Shown: positions 13,001 to 27,455, numbered from the stretch's first letter. The stretch: 64,000 bases of DNA from Setophaga petechia (GCA_024362935.1 JANCRA010000007.1:6698503-6762502); one strand, 5' to 3'. Notes: generated by a model from the sequence alone, not told the origin. Program-made: numbers and translations.

Positions 13001-16000
13001 ACCACAGCCATAAGCAAAGCAGTGAAAGCTTGGCTGCCACGGGAGGCTCAGGATAAGGCTATGCCTGTGACCCTGCCCTGGGGCCAATTACTGCAGGGTA
13101 GGAGGGTTAAGAGAAGAAGAGTGTGGGGTTTTTCTTTCCCACACAAGGAGCTCAGAGTTCACTAATCGATCAGGAAAATGAACCCAGCCTCCATCCCAAG
13201 CATGTACAATTTCCAGGGCAACCACTGGGATCAGTGCCCAGCCCAAAAGCAAAGGGTTTCATCCCTTGCTACTGTAAACAAACTCTTTGGAAAGTTCTTC
13301 CCATATACGCCCCCCAAAACCTCTTTTTTCCAAATTCTTTCTGGTGTTTGATAGCTTGCATATCACCCAGGCTGATGTTTGCCTTCCAGACACGAGCGGT
13401 CCTGTGGCTCACTCCCTGCGTCACGTCTTCATTAGTACTTGGCAAGAGCAGCTCCAGCAGTGGCAATGTCTGTCATCATGAAAGAAGACATTCTCATTAA
13501 AAAATGAAATAAATCCATATTCCCCAACTCTTTCTGGTGCTTTATTTCCTTTCAGCTGTGCTGGTGAGCCTGAATATTTCCAATAACCAAGCAGTTTGAG
13601 TAACTCTAACAAACTTAACAACTCAGTAGTAAACACGAGCAACTCTCTTTAAAAGGACCAGCCTAGATTTCAGCAGTTTTAGTGAATCTTAGAGGATTCA
13701 TAAACACATTTTTAATACAAGATAGGAGATATCTTGTTCTTTTTTTCTCCCTGTTCCATTTATTCCCTTATCTTTATTTAGTTGATTGATTGTTTTTTAG
13801 CTCCTCTCAGCTATCCTTTCTTCGTCTCTTGTATTGTTCACCTCAAACAAAGAATAAGGGGATAACGTTAAATACAATCTGATATACCAGAAATTATAAA
13901 AAAAAATCCATATATCAAAATTCCCTCCCCTCCATTTGCTCTCATACTTTCACCACCCAACTATAATAGCATAACACTAGATACTAACAGCCTACAGTGC
14001 TGGGCTTTGGCCAGAATTTAACCTGAGAGTTCTCTATTAACATGGATAGAATTAAGTAAGTTTTTGTCACATCCTGTTCCACTTTACAGCAGGAATAATC
14101 AGCCATTGCCACAGAAGCTTACAAAAAAAAAGACTCAAATGAACAGAAATTGGTAAGAATAAAAGACCCAGTATATAAATCATATTCTTCTTATTAATGT
14201 TATGCATTTTTATTTTCCAGGAATCAAAACAGCATACTTTGTGTGTATTCAGAAATCACAGTCATATTCTGAAATGCTTAATTTACATGCAAATTAGAAT
14301 CAGGACCCTACTGGTTGCAGATATTCCCTTTCAGTCATAAACTGGCCTTTACACCTATGTAAAAGGATAATATAATGGCAACAATATTATTACTGGTGCT
14401 GTAAAAGTTTAGCTTTGAAAAGCCATAGGGATTTGATTCAGTGAACGCAATCATGACACAGAAGAGAAAAAAAACATTACAACAAGAAAAATCTGGATCT
14501 CCAGAGCAGCAAATTTGAAACTGCTTCATTTTAGAATAAACATAACCAAAAAAGATTTTTAGAATTATGCTACTTTCTACTCTGTAAATCATCCAGTTGA
14601 CAAGGCTTGTGTATCACCCTTGTCCTTCCTGGGAAAATGTTGATACATTTCTCTATTTGGACTTCTAATCTCTTATGTTAGCCTGATATATTCCAATGAT
14701 GCAGTGCTAAAAATGGTTTTACAGAAGTGGCAGATAAGGAAGAAACAATTTGGCAACATAGGGCATTGTTATCCAAAGCCTGATGAAGTGAAAGGAAGAA
14801 CTCCATAATGCACTTAAACTGCAACAGCTCTGTCTGCTACAAGCCTTGCAAAACAACTCCCCAGGGAATAATTTAAAGCAAGTTTCACCAGAGCACTGGG
14901 CTATACAAGAGCTGCAGCTCTTGTGAACAGAGGTATAATATTTTGTTTCAATTATCAGTGTAACAAATAAAAATGTTATTTGATTGAAAACCGCATGTCC
15001 TGAAACCAAACCAAAACAGAAAGGTGCTTTTTCTAATGCTTCATGTTATGTTTAGGCAAGTAGAAGCTACTGAAAAAGAAAATAAATATTTTCTTATTGC
15101 CTGTCTCTGGCTCAAGAGACCTAAGTAAAACAGCTCCAAAGATATCTTAAATGCAGCCTATTAGAAAGAGGCATGTTTTCATGGTCGAGCCCTTTCCATG
15201 GAAACAAAGGGCATCAGACATCATGTTCAAGCCTTTTCATCTGTGACAGGCTAAACTCTTTTGACCAGTCTCTATTTCACAAAGCAGAAAAAAACTCTTC
15301 TTTTAGCTCCCCTCTTGCAGTGCTCCTACACGTAGCAATAAAATATTACAACATCATTACATTGTCCATGGGTGTGGGTACAGCAGCAATATTAACACGG
15401 TGCCAACCTGCAGAGAGCCCACAGTGTTTTCATCATGCTGCAAGAATATAATAAGAAATAGTTTGGGAAGTGCATGAAAATGTCACAGCAATGTCATTAA
15501 GTGCTTTTTGCAGGCTGATGGGAAAACAATTTGAATGCTATTTGTGGAAAGATTCTTATTGCAAGATAGTCACATTGGAAACTAGCTTAGCAAAACGATC
15601 TTGTGTGGTCACAGACTTTTCACACCTATGCAGTCACTAAGCACAGGCCTCATTTCTACCCTCCTTGGTGGTGTACAGCTTTCACTGAAGTGTGAGATGC
15701 TGCAAAGCTGATCTCAATCAAGTATCTGCAATTAGAGCCTTGTTCCAGTATCAACCCAAAAGTGAATTGGCAACAGACATCTTATCACACAGTTAGAGGA
15801 GGAAACCTTGTCCTTGAGGTGATGGATAAAGATACTGTAAATAAACTGGCAACACAAGGGAGTTACAGCCCCCAAAACAGGCTTGTCACACTATTCATGT
15901 AGGATTTGGGGACAGGTAATTTTTAAAAAGAGTTAAAACTCATCTGCTTGGGCTTCAGGCAGGGCAATGATAAGTAAAAAGCCCCACTAGAAAACTCCAA

Positions 16001-17994
16001 ATAGGTCAAAGCCACTGCTCCTCTGGGAGATGAGGCTCCCAGACACAGCCAGGTCCTATTTTGCTGGTGCCCTGGTGGATGGGGAGCTGCAGAAACGCCC
16101 GTGTGCTGGGAAAGGCACAGCCATGCAGCTGGTCCCTGGTCCCCAGGGTCCTCCTGCACCCACAGGGGCTGCTGAGCTGCAACCCTGGCATTCCTTCTGC
16201 CTTGAAAAAGTCAACATGTGTGCAAAGACAAATTCACCTGCACAGAGAAATCCTTATACATAAGGACAAAAGAGATGTGGAAGGAATCCAACAAGCCTCT
16301 CTCCCAAAAGCTCTGTGATGGCCATAAAGGACCCTTCATGCCTGTCAGACAGATGTTCCCTGTTCTCTGTCCTGTGTGCTCTAATGCAATTTCTCTTAAT
16401 ATCCTTAAGTATACTTTAAGACTTGGTGCCATAACTGTTCTTAACTAGCTTAAATCCTTCAATAATTTCACTTAATTGTGCTCCAGGCAAAAATTTTTTT
16501 AAAAAAATCCATTTTTCAGTCTTTACCTGAATAGAAATTCCATCTGTTATCCTGGCTATTCACTTCATAATTCTTTGTTACCTCCTTACTTTTTTTTTTA
16601 TTATTTTAGTGAGATAACCAAACCTTGACCCTGTGCTCCAAACAAACACAAAAAGCACTTCATTTAGTATTAACACAATTCCTTGGAGAGGGCAGCTTAC
16701 CCTTCTTGACCCAAACCAGTATCTTTAAACATATTTGCTGCTGCTTATGCAGCAAACTGAGGAGTTAAATGTTAACCTAGCTTGATTGCCATGACAATGA
16801 CAGGATTTGACTTTTATGACTTCGAGGTATCCCCATGCCTGCAAATATTAATTGCATACTTATGTTCACACAGAACATTAATTTGAAAGCAGGGGATTTC
16901 TGTGAATGGCTGTGAGTATTTTATGTTGCAGTTGATTTGCAGCATGTTGGTTTCCATGTAAAAAGCTAGTTATGTTACTGACATCAATAACTGCAATGCC
17001 AGGTTTGAACTTCCATTCTGTTCCTTTCCACATACACAGCAAGTTATGATTAGACACTTTTTCCCCTCTTCCTCAAACAATACACAGTACTGGAACAGCA
17101 AGCTCCTCTGCAATCCTCTGCTTAGGACAGAAAATGAATTTACTCCTAAAATAATTAAGGGCTCTGCTTTAAAACCTATCTTGAGGCCAGCACGATCACG
17201 GCATTTCATCTTATCTGAAAGATGAAGTGTTTTGATTGAAATTAACTATTCCCATTAAAAACATTCAAAATGCAGAATGGTGAAATTGCAGCACATATTT
17301 TAGAGGGTGGTATCACACAAACTCAGTTATACAGGGAGGCTGGTGCTTCCTGGGAATAAATAATCTATTCTCTCAATTTCTCCTCATTCTCGAGGAAAAT
17401 AGATTTTCTTCACTAAAATGTTCCCATACAGGTTATCTTTGTATGAGTACCAGTTCATGTCATCATTTCCTTTCCTGAATAATTTCATAGCTCACTGGTC
17501 TGACCCTCCCTTAGTCTTTCCATTTTTATTTTTTTTTCAATTTAAAGAGAACTACTCCACTACTAATGATTTATTAGGATTTTATCTACAGCTAATTATG
17601 ACTGATTTCAATAACATGTTTTTCAAGCTCACACAAATTATTGATCAGCATACACATTCTTTACACCCTTGCCTGAGATTCACACACTACATTAACTCAT
17701 TAATGATTCCTACAAAAGATGGATAATAACATGATAAATCATTTCAACTGCTGCAAAATTTGCACATGCAACTCTTAACCTTGTTCTGCTTGATACAATG
17801 CAGGGACCACACAAATGCAGGTCACTGTGCTAATTCTATTGTGTTTACTACAGAACAAGACAATAAATAGCCTAATCAGGCAAAAGGCTGCTGGGCCCAC
17901 TTTGAGATAGTGAACATTTCATAATGTAGCCAGTTACACTGGTTATGCCTCCAAGCAGGCAAGGAAAAGGAACAATATCATCTGTGTGTGTTCT
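13001..17994. other. Noncoding stretch with palindromes
   Basis: No gene is recognised. The stretch includes a 20-bp perfect palindrome at 14905-14924, an 8-bp stem with 7-nt loop at 16734-16756 (tttgctgc ... gcagcaaa), and an A/T palindrome at about 16493-16508. The region around 16730-16970 has the homeobox-rich texture of a noncoding element but nothing decisive. Confidence 0.5.
14905..14924. repeat. 20-bp perfect palindrome
   Basis: acaagagctgcagctcttgt is identical to its reverse complement over 20 positions. It contains the PstI-type core ctgcag and two agctg/cagct half E-box words. The flanking pair breaks the symmetry. Confidence 0.92.
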
Positions 17995-18361
17995 CCCCAA
18001 TATCCTATCTAGCTCTGCCCTCTGGCAGTGGGAAGCCATTGTCCCTTGTCCTGTCCCTCCACCCCTTGTCCCCAGTCCCTCTCCAGCTCTCCTGGAGCCT
18101 CTTTAGGCTCTGGAAGGGGCTCTGAGCTCTCCCTGGAGCTTCTCCTCTCCAGGTGAGCACCCCCAGCTCTCCCAGCCTGGCTCCAGAGCAGAGAGGCTCC
18201 AGCCCTTGAAGCATCTCCATGGACTTGCTGCAACATTCCTCACCCTTCCTGTGCCAGGACCCCAGAGCTGGATGCAGAACTCCAGTGGGAGCTCCAGAGT
18301 AGAGATGGAGAACCACTTCCCTCAACCTGCTGGTGACACCTTTTGTCGCAGGTCAGGATTT
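17995..18361 (-). mobile_element. CR1 LINE fragment, minus strand
   Basis: Read on the minus strand, this is the region just upstream of the CR1 terminal segment. Plus-strand landmarks are 'ctctggcagtgggaagccat', 'cctggagcctctttaggctc', 'cagcctggctccagagcaga', and the far end 'cctcaacctgctggtgacac'. The extreme 3' tail (ggtcccttccaac) is absent, so the copy is clipped at its 3' side as well. The style of this subfamily is common in songbirds, which supports the suggested host. There is no functional frame. Confidence 0.88.
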
Positions 18362-21300
18362 GCAAAGGTCAAGTTCACCTTTTCCAAGTGGATGTGCCTT
18401 TTCCCATCAGGTCCCAGTTTGTACCAAGCAATATCCTCAGCTTGTGTATTCCTGCTCTGAATATTTACAAGATCATACATGGGCTCTCATCTCATCTAAC
18501 CAAATTACCAGCCTCAAGATTTAACAGAGGAAGATCAAGGATTGCATATTTGCAATGGGGATCCTTCAGAACATGAGGTTGATATTTTTCTCCAGTTCAT
18601 CAAAACTTCTGCTGCACTGGGGACACCTTTATATGAATTTTTTTAAAAAATCTATTTGTATGAAAGTGAATGAACTTCAAACAAGCAAAAGGAAATAAAA
18701 TACCATATGGCATATTCAGATTCATGGGATTGCTATCCTGCTTAATAAACCTTCCCTTACTCACATTTTTGATAAAAGTATTGTATCCTACAGGGATTTT
18801 AATTTTATATCTCAAAAGGAGGTTAGTATATTAGATTTTACTGTATACAGATTAAACGAGGACTTTTGAAAATTCTCAAACTTATCTGCTCAGCTAAATA
18901 AATTTTCTGACTTTGCACTTGGGGTAATTGTAATAGAGCTTTTGATCCCTGGGTAGATGGATGCAATAGTCCTATAAATCACAGATTTTCAACATCTTCA
19001 AAGACTATAAAATGTTTATGAGAGAGCATGGTTTTAGAGACATCTGGTGGTTATATAATCCTAAGGAGAGAAACCAACAGTGAAAGTATTAAACATACTT
19101 TTCCAACAAAAGTATCCTGTAAAGAGAAAAAGACATTAGCTTATTCACTGTCTCTGCAAACTGCAGCAGATAATTTGACACAAGACCCAGCCTTGTTTAT
19201 GGCAACTTGACAGCTTTGGTCACATTAGAACAAAAGAGGGAAAAGATTTTTCAAGGTAAACGAATGTATGTGTCTTTCAGTAGCATTAAAACTTAGTACA
19301 GCTTAGTCAGAGAATAACAGGGGCAGGAGATTGGTACTGAATATTTTAAATCCTCCTGCTAGACAAAAATCATTATCTCTGCCAGCATCTTGTTAGATTG
19401 GCTTTTTTCTAACTCCTGGTGTGCTTTTATTTTGGTTTTGTTTGAAACTTCCCTGACTCTTCAGCATATTTTTTACTGAATTGCTTGCCTAAAGGTAGAA
19501 GCTAGAAAAATAAACTCAGAAATTAAGTCACATTCTTAACTTCTTAGGTTCAAACCACAAGGACATGTACTGTAAATAAAATAGCCATACTTATTTTCTA
19601 TGCATTAATAATATACATTATTATCAGAAGAGTGATTTATAAGGACTCATAATTCAATTCAATCCTTTTTAAAAGTTTAAGTATTTGGTGCTGTATTTGA
19701 ACCACCTCCTTATTTCCACAGATCTACTGCAATACAAAGCACAAAACTACTTGTTTGGAGACATCAAATCAAATGCTGCTCTCAGACACTGACAAAAATT
19801 CAAAAGAATAAATCCACTCCAGGAAAAAAAGTCTCTTCAAATTTAGGGAGAAAAAAAAATTATTTGGCATCATCTTCTGTACCTAACACATAAGAGACAT
19901 GACTGCAAGAGAAGAAAAAATCCTCCCAGGCCCACTCTATAATATGGATTTGAAGAGTTTTAAAGCAAAAGAAATATTGAAAATGCCCAATTCTGCTGTC
20001 TGGAAGGAAGATTGCTCCTCTCTGGTTTGGGTGGGGAGGGAGGCCCTGTGCTTCCACCCCTTTGGGTTCCCAGCCCATTGACAACTTTCCCTACTGCTTT
20101 AAGGGCATCTGTTTTCTCAGCCCAAGCACTGACCCCTCACTCTGAACTGCCTCCCTGCTCACAGCAGTGCTGGCACCTTTTCCAAACTCCTTTCTTTTCC
20201 TTGCTTAGAGTAGAGCACAGCAAACTTCTGTGGCAGCTAAAACTGGCCTCACACAAATGTACTTGATCTCCAAGGCAAACATGTCTGCAGTGGTTTTTGC
20301 TGATCAGAACACGACATCCTCAGACACAGAGCAAGGCCTGGAGGAACAAAGAGCCATCAGAAACTTGCTGGCAGTGTTACTTTCCCAAATCACAAGTGGT
20401 GTCAACGTTTTCTGGGAGCAGCACAATAATTCTGCATCAGAACCTGTGTTCATAAACTTCTATACAGTGTAAGCAACACTGGCACACTGTAGTCACCTGT
20501 TCATTTCCAGTCAAGGAAGAAATTGGCTTGGAAAGTCCAAAGTATACTTTATTTTACTTTTAACAATCTGAGCATGAACCAACATAAATTCTGATGCTAA
20601 AGAGGAGTTTCTTATGCACATTTTTGCATCCTGATCATTCAAAAGCATTTCTCTCCTGAATGTTTTAACTTTGAATATAATTTACATGCAATGAGCTGCA
20701 TTAGTCTTTCATTATATTTGAGATTATACATGTACATAATTCAGGATATTTAAAGTCATGGTTGCTGTAGAAACCATAATTATATTTCTGGTTAAATTAT
20801 TAAAGTTAACATCATTTACGAAATTATAGGATATTATGCAGGAGTAGGAACACTGCAGTGTAAAGCCACTTTACACATTGAGTTCTATCCATGTACAAAT
20901 ACCTCAGGAAATGCAAAATTAGAGCATCTCCAAGGGCTCTGAATGATGTAAGGAGCTCCAGTCCCATCTCAGACATCAGCAGGCCAATTATGTCTATTGC
21001 TTTACAGTTAGAATTTACTTTCATTGAAATGTGCTGTGAAGCCAGCTGACACGTGAACCCATTTCAAGTTCCAGTTGGACTGGGTTTTTTTGCTTTGCTC
21101 AAGTTAGGGCAGTACCCACAGCCTCCAAAACTGGATGCAAACTGGATGGAAGAAAAACAGACTGCTATTTCTTCATCTCTCACTTTAATCCCATGCAGGA
21201 CTTCCCCCTCCCCTCTCACACACACCACCATGCTCTGGCAAGCTGAGGGACATCTCCTGGAGCTCCAGTCTCCCACTCCAGAACAGAGGACAGGGATGTT

Positions 21301-24300
21301 TTGGCATGGCTTGAAAGCAGAGATCAGTTCAGGTACATCCCTGTGGGGTGCTGGGAATCCCCACACAGGATGAGGCTCTGGGAACAGCTGTGAGCACTGC
21401 AAGCACCCTCAAAAGCCAGATGCTCTTATCACAGCTTGCATCCCCAGCTCATGATGAGAGAGAGTTTTGTGTCGTATACCCACACACCCAGGAGTGGGAC
21501 ATGCACTGCTCTTGACACACTGCTGGAGGACACAATCCCTGTTTGTGGATCTGCCTTTACTTACTGAAGTCCAACATGGCAGAGTGAAGAACAAATTCCT
21601 TTCAAACAGATATTCTATCACCCCTTGCAAAATAAGGAGCTACTTTCCAAGCAGGGAACAGCTGTGGGCTAATTTCTGGATCCTTGTCAATCACATGAAA
21701 ACCTTCTAAATTAATCATGTCTGATGTTCCAAGCCATAACAGAATTAGCATTCAAGTGCACAGCATGTAAAGCATTACTTACATTGTCATCATTTGTCAG
21801 ACAAATTCTTCCCTCCCTTTCTTATAATATTGCACAATTATTGAAATGTCATGTAATATAAAACTTGCTGGGAAAATTTTAACATTTTTAGAACTCCCAT
21901 ATTAAAACATGGTACTAGGCCATCACTATCATGATTTATGAGTCTCCTCTATTGAAAGCTAAAAGTTATTTCAGCATCAGTATTGGGTTTATGCACTTCA
22001 TTATACTGTAGCTTTCCTTGTAATTTCATAGACTCGCAATTGTATTTAAAAGGTTTTTCTACAGGGAATAATTACTGTCTGCATTGACCAAAATACAAAT
22101 GAAAGAAGGTACACAAGGCACAAAAAACCATCCAGTGCAACAATGCAGTTCAGATTCCCTCCTTGAGACCCTGGGCAGATGAGCAAAGGCCTTACAAACA
22201 GCCCTTTCAGAGGCTGGCAACTTGGCAGGCAATGTACAGTCCTCCTAGGGAGAAAAGAGTGAAAAAGAGGATGAAAAACAGAATGCTATTTCTTCTTCCT
22301 TTTGCAGCTGAAGGACATGGAGTGAGAGGACTTGCACTTTATCAGACCCACCAGAACTAATCCCAGCTCAGGAGATCGTACAGCCCTCTCACAGCTCCTT
22401 GATCCATCATGTTCCCTCTCCTTCTGCTCTTGTAGCTCACCCAGTGATACAGCCAGGCCCTTCTGCTATTTGCCTCTCTTCCTCCTCTGCCTGAAGTGTT
22501 TGCACACACAAACAGGGTGGGGTTTGTGACCTGGATTAACCAAATAGTGCTATCACTGCTTTAACCTCAGTGGTGGCCTTCAGCACTCAATCCTCTCCAT
22601 GTTCTGCCACCTATTCTCATAGGATCCCAGGAAATAGCACTGAGAGTTTTTCAGCCTTTTCTCTGCTTTTCTCCATTCAATTACTAGTTTCTTGCTTCAG
22701 ACACCAAGTCCTCAGAGCCACAAAACTGCTTTTTGCCCCATCTTTTACAGCACTGTGCCTGTGGTCTCCACCCAGAGCTCTTAGGTACCACACATTACAA
22801 GCTACAAGTAATCCTAAATTGATAATACAAACCTGGTCCCCTCACTTCTTTCTGGAACAGAATTACAAGACTATTTCTCACAAAGAACACTTATGCCACC
22901 CCAACATGTATAAGTTGCCTATCACCCTGCTGTGCTATTGTCATCCCCTCTTTCAGGTACCAGGACTAAAGAAAAAATTATCAATAAGCCACAAATGCAC
23001 GAAAGTGGTTGTGTCCAGTTACAACCAGTTAACTCTTCATCTTGTGTGGCTGATGTACTGAGAGAGAAAGGTTAGAGTCAATACATGGATTGGCCTTTAA
23101 CTCTGTCTTTTAAGAACTTTCAATTCTAAGTTCTTTGCAGCTCCTCAGCCCTTTGTGCAGAGGTTCTCATGAGACCTGCAACACCATGGAAGTTTTCTAC
23201 ATCAGCCTTCTGGGCAAGGGCTGAGTATTTGGTAGGGACCCTCATCACTTTCCTGGGATTGCCATTTGAGTCTAGATCAGAAGGCAAATACTTAGTGGGA
23301 TGAATTTGGAAGTTCAATGAAATAAAAGCCAAAGCAAGTCAACCATGGATAGCAAAGCCAGATCCTGTAAGTGAGGTGTGCACCATTCATGTGCAAGGAT
23401 TACAGCACTCAGCTTTGCCCTCCTGCAAAACAAACACCCTCTAAAATATGTATGTGTGAACAGAAGGCTGCAATTCTCTTAACTCAAAATCTTCTTTCCT
23501 TCCTTCACTCACAATTAAGAACAGAATCATCACTGTGAACTGACACAAACATCTTCCCCAAAGGCAGGTCACCCCTTGCTGCTTGGTGATAACAGAGGAA
23601 CTTCAGCTTGCCCCTACTCTTTTCTGTTACACCGTTGAAGCTTTACTGGAACACAAAGCTATCAAGGTTATCATGATACTCAAATCTTTTAGGTGTTTGC
23701 ACTAGTTAAGATTCCACTGAGTCTTTCAGACACATCTATCTCATGTACCATCAATCTTCTTTCTACTGTCACTACTAATTATTTCTGATTGATTAACTTT
23801 CTTTATTGAATTACTATTACACTAAATAAATAAGAAGAATTAGCCTAACACCAAATTATACTTTGAATATGAATCTGTAACAATCATAAAACAAATTCAG
23901 AGGTCATGCACTATTGTGGAGAATTTAGGAGCAATTTGTTGTTAACTGTCATTCAGATCTCTGCAGTCTGAGCTCCTTATACCAAGTTGGGAATGCATGT
24001 CCCCAAGATGGACCTTCTGATTTAACGTACCATTGCAATATTTTTCAAATATCCATTTCAAAACTTTAAGTCATGTAATATTCATTAAAACTTGAAATTT
24101 CATTGCAAATTTGAAATCAGACTTATCAATGTTCAGTACCTAATCTTAGTATCTAGTATTCTGCTAACATTTTCAAAAGTTCATAAAATTGAGCTCAACA
24201 GTTAGAGAAAGCACTTAGTTTTGTGCATCATACTAATAATACTATTAACAGTCTCACCAGGCTTTTTTCAGAACTTGTATGTAAAGTAACATGGTGTGTA

Positions 24301-25676
24301 AAAGTTGTCCTAAATAAATAAAGAATAAGAATGAAGAAGCTCTTCCAAAGGCCACTAGTGAAAGATCAACTTCAGTCACATTTCATCCTAGTTCATAAAT
24401 TAACTCCAAGACTTGGCTTTATATAAAGCACTGATTTGTAGAATAACAAACATGGGAGAATGAAGTGTGTCCCTGAAGATCTGCATATGGTAATTCCTGA
24501 TGTAGAGATCCATGTCTTTATTAAGGTTAGGGGTTTTATAGATACTGTCCTTCCACCAATACTGCCAGCCAAAGCTTCAGAGTTGAAAGCAGACACCAAA
24601 GGCTATGCCTATTTCTGGTACAAACATACTTAACTCACCTTTATAAAAAACACAGCAACAGATTTCCAGCACTCCTTCCACACGACAGGGATGGAACAAG
24701 AAGTTTTGCTGCCATTCAGTTATGGCATCTTCTCTTTCTGCTCATAATATGTTTAAAAAATCAAAGGGAGAAAGTGGGAAATTGTACACTTGTCTTTGAT
24801 TCACCTTAAATTATAGTCCTGGCTTCTGAGGGAGGACTCCTGCCAGAACAGGTAGTAATTTCATCCTGTCATTATGTGCCAGTTCTACTAAGTTTTGTGC
24901 TTTCAGAAACCTCTCCTCTTGCCCCTTACATGCACAGCCCTCAGCTGGGTGTTCTCTGAATAAGCCAGAACCATGCAGATGAGAAGCACATTCAAAAGTC
25001 TATTTGTTAAACATCCCCCTCTTTAATCACAGCTCTGCTGTGTCTTACTGTACAGCTGCTTATTAATGTTGCTTTGGTGATGGCAAAATTACCCTAAAAG
25101 ATTCAGCTAATGATAAAATTAATACTTTAAATATTTGTCTCTTTGATACACACATATTAGGTTTATTTTGATTTGTACAAAGGTGTCATGATTTTTCTAT
25201 TGTTGATGTTGCTCCTAAGCTTCTTACATTCTTGAGGGTTGACAAAGAGTATACAGGGGAAATTACACCAAACTAATTTTACAAATGTAACACATAAAGG
25301 AGAGGCCTACAAAGCTGTCTTTCCTCTTGTGTAATTGCTAATTGTGCCATATGAATTTACTCTTTACTACTGGTGGATGTAACTCAGAAAGGTAAAGCAC
25401 ATCATTTAGGTAATTTCTTTTTTATTTTTTGCAAATGAAGTGAGTTTTCCTAATTTATCATGCCATATGTAATAACCCAAAGACAGAGAAAAAAAGAATA
25501 ATTTACCAATGCATTTCGGTAACAATTTTTCATGGCTTGCCACTGGAGGAAGAGGCCCCAAACCAGATTATCCGGATGTTATCTCAGTATGAGGAACCAC
25601 ATCTCTTGGCCAATAGCTCCACCTGACACAGGCTGCAGATTCCTGTGCTCATCATCTTGTTAAATATCAGGGAGCC
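18362..25676. other. Long noncoding stretch, nothing firmly recognised
   Basis: AT-rich DNA without a gene that I can support. A 7-bp stem with a 4-nt loop lies in AT-rich sequence near 19606-19623. The 163-codon plus-strand frame at 22570-23061 has no domain or splice context. A minus-strand exon-like segment lies at 24639-24737: an open frame ending exactly at AAG|GTGAGT, but with a mediocre acceptor. The minus-strand frame at 20824-21024 is open but has only ordinary splice-like ends. Confidence 0.5.
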
Positions 25677-26140
25677 TTGACTGGTTTAGATGGGTGTTGT
25701 GCTTTGGGAATGGTGTTCCTCAATTCATTCTCCCACCTCTTCAAACCTCTCTTCAAACCTCCCATCACTCTCACTCCCCCAGTTTTCCCTCCCCAACACT
25801 TGTGGCAGCTGGAGAGGGAAACTGGATGCACAAAAGGTAAAGACAACAGAACAATTTACTGGAAACAGTAATGTGAGACAAAAGCAAACAGTAACAGCAA
25901 CAATACTAATGATACAGGGTGCAAGAAATGGACTTGGACGCTGACAACAGACACCTGACCTCTCCCTACACCATGTTTCCTAGACCAGGAGGAACCCCTT
26001 CTCCTCAGAACAGACTCCCTTTCCCCTGCCCCTGACAATGACATGAGGTGGTAGAGAATAACCTTCAGGTCCTGACCATGCCCCTCCAAGCTACTGCAAA
26101 AAATTAACCCTGTTCTGGCTGGAACCAGAATAGAGGGTCT
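25677..26140. mobile_element. ERV/LTR-like remnant
   Basis: The order 'acagaacaatttactggaaa', 'acagcaacaatactaatga', 'caagaaatggacttgg', 'ctgacctctccctacaccat', 'tgacaatgacatgaggtgg' and 'aaaaattaaccctgttctgg' corresponds to a widespread avian ERV-related repeat as I remember it. There is no protein-coding content. Orientation and exact borders are uncertain. Confidence 0.5.
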
Positions 26141-27267
26141 GCAGGGAACTGCCCCCTCAGCAGCAGCACTCTTCAGATCTACTTAAAAGCATCACAGAGA
26201 AAGAAGACAGTCTGCAAATTCCAACAACATCTGACCAAAGCTGCAAGAAAAAGCAGCAGAAAACTCAGAAAGATACAATCTGTTTCTGAATTGGTTCATC
26301 ATACCAAATACCTTTTTCTTCTGTCAAGCAATTTTTCACCGCCATACTGGAAGCCCAGTCAGTATTCACAGCATGACAGACACATCACACTCCCCAAAAA
26401 TGCTAGACTGGGTAATGCAGCAGAGGCAAAACAGGAATGTCCACCCAGTGACAATTACTGGTAGAATTTCTCTCCCCAAAACATGCATTTTCCATTACCC
26501 TTTTCTGCCCACACTGGTCAAGTGACCATGTTCAGGTTTTCCATGCTAGTGAGGAACAATTTTGGGTGCAGCACAGAAAACAGCCTTATTTGCCTATACA
26601 GACTTCACTCCATCCCAGCACAGCCATCTCTAACTTCTGGTCCTAGCCTAAGTTCTAAGATACTCATAATTAGTGTTGATGATTCACTTTGTCTAACACA
26701 GCAGACTTACAATGGGATAAACTTGCCCTGGAGTTATTTCTTCCACCCCAACAGTAACATTTCTGAAATTCCAACATGGTAATGAGGGATATAAAAACAC
26801 TTTTGAGAGAACAATGTATCTGCTAACAGCCTGTATTGTGATAAGCAAACCAGGAAAGGAAGGAATATTAAATTTTTTTCAACTTACACATAGTTACCCA
26901 ATGCATTTTCTTTAAAAATTACTACAAAAGGCCCATTCTGATTACACTCTTCCAGGGGCTCTTATATTAGGTTGCATAACATATCTGAATTGTCATTCAT
27001 CACTGAACAATAATTTACCTTTCTCCTGTTTCACTTTCTCACTCTTGAGCATCACCTCTGAATCCAGTTTTCTGAAAGTAAAGAACTCCAGGTTGGTGAG
27101 CCTGGAGCACATTTCACATAACCCTTTTTCCTTCTGGACTCTTGGTGGTACACCAGTTGCATAAAATTTTGTAAAACAAGTCTGGATCAGGTTTGAATCA
27201 TCTCTCCTCCGGTTAGAAAAAAATTGTGCCCCCACTTTGTTTTTATTTTCTTCTTAAATGTGTCATC
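26141..27267. other. Noncoding stretch with a weak exon-like segment
   Basis: No gene is recognised. On the minus strand, 27019-27071 is preceded by ctttactttcag and followed by GTAAAT, with a charged 17-codon frame between. The small size and suboptimal donor make it weak. Confidence 0.45.
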
Positions 27268-27455
27268 ACAGAGGTGTTACCATCATCTCTGACTGGCCCA
27301 GTTTTGGCCAGCAGCCTGTCCATCTTCAGGGCCATCAAGGATTGGCTCTGCTGGACATGGTGGAAGCTTCCAGGAGCTTCTCACAGGAGCCACCTCTGTG
27401 GCCCCCCTGCTACTGAAAACCAGGCTGTGCAAACCCAACACATCTGGTGATTCAT
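27268..27455. repeat. Unclassified avian interspersed repeat
   Basis: The passage from 'ctctgactggcccagttttg' through 'ctgctggacatggtggaagc' to 'caggagccacctctgtggcc' and 'tgcaaacccaacacatctgg' is one I recall as a recurring sequence in bird genomes. I cannot name its class; a CR1 5' region or an ERV piece are both possible. A frame is open across it, but repeated sequences of this kind often carry fossil frames and I call no gene. Confidence 0.4.

Noticed and set aside
21150..22290. Similar 22-bp words near 21158 and 22272 (aaaaacagactgctatttct versus aaaaacagaatgctatttct)
   Set aside because: The similarity does not extend into the flanks, so a repeat family is not supported.
22570..23061. 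163-codon plus-strand open frame
   Set aside because: No domain and no gene structure around it.
27019..27071. Short minus-strand exon-like segment
   Set aside because: It is only 53 bp, has a suboptimal donor, and its phase does not fit the other minus-strand candidates.
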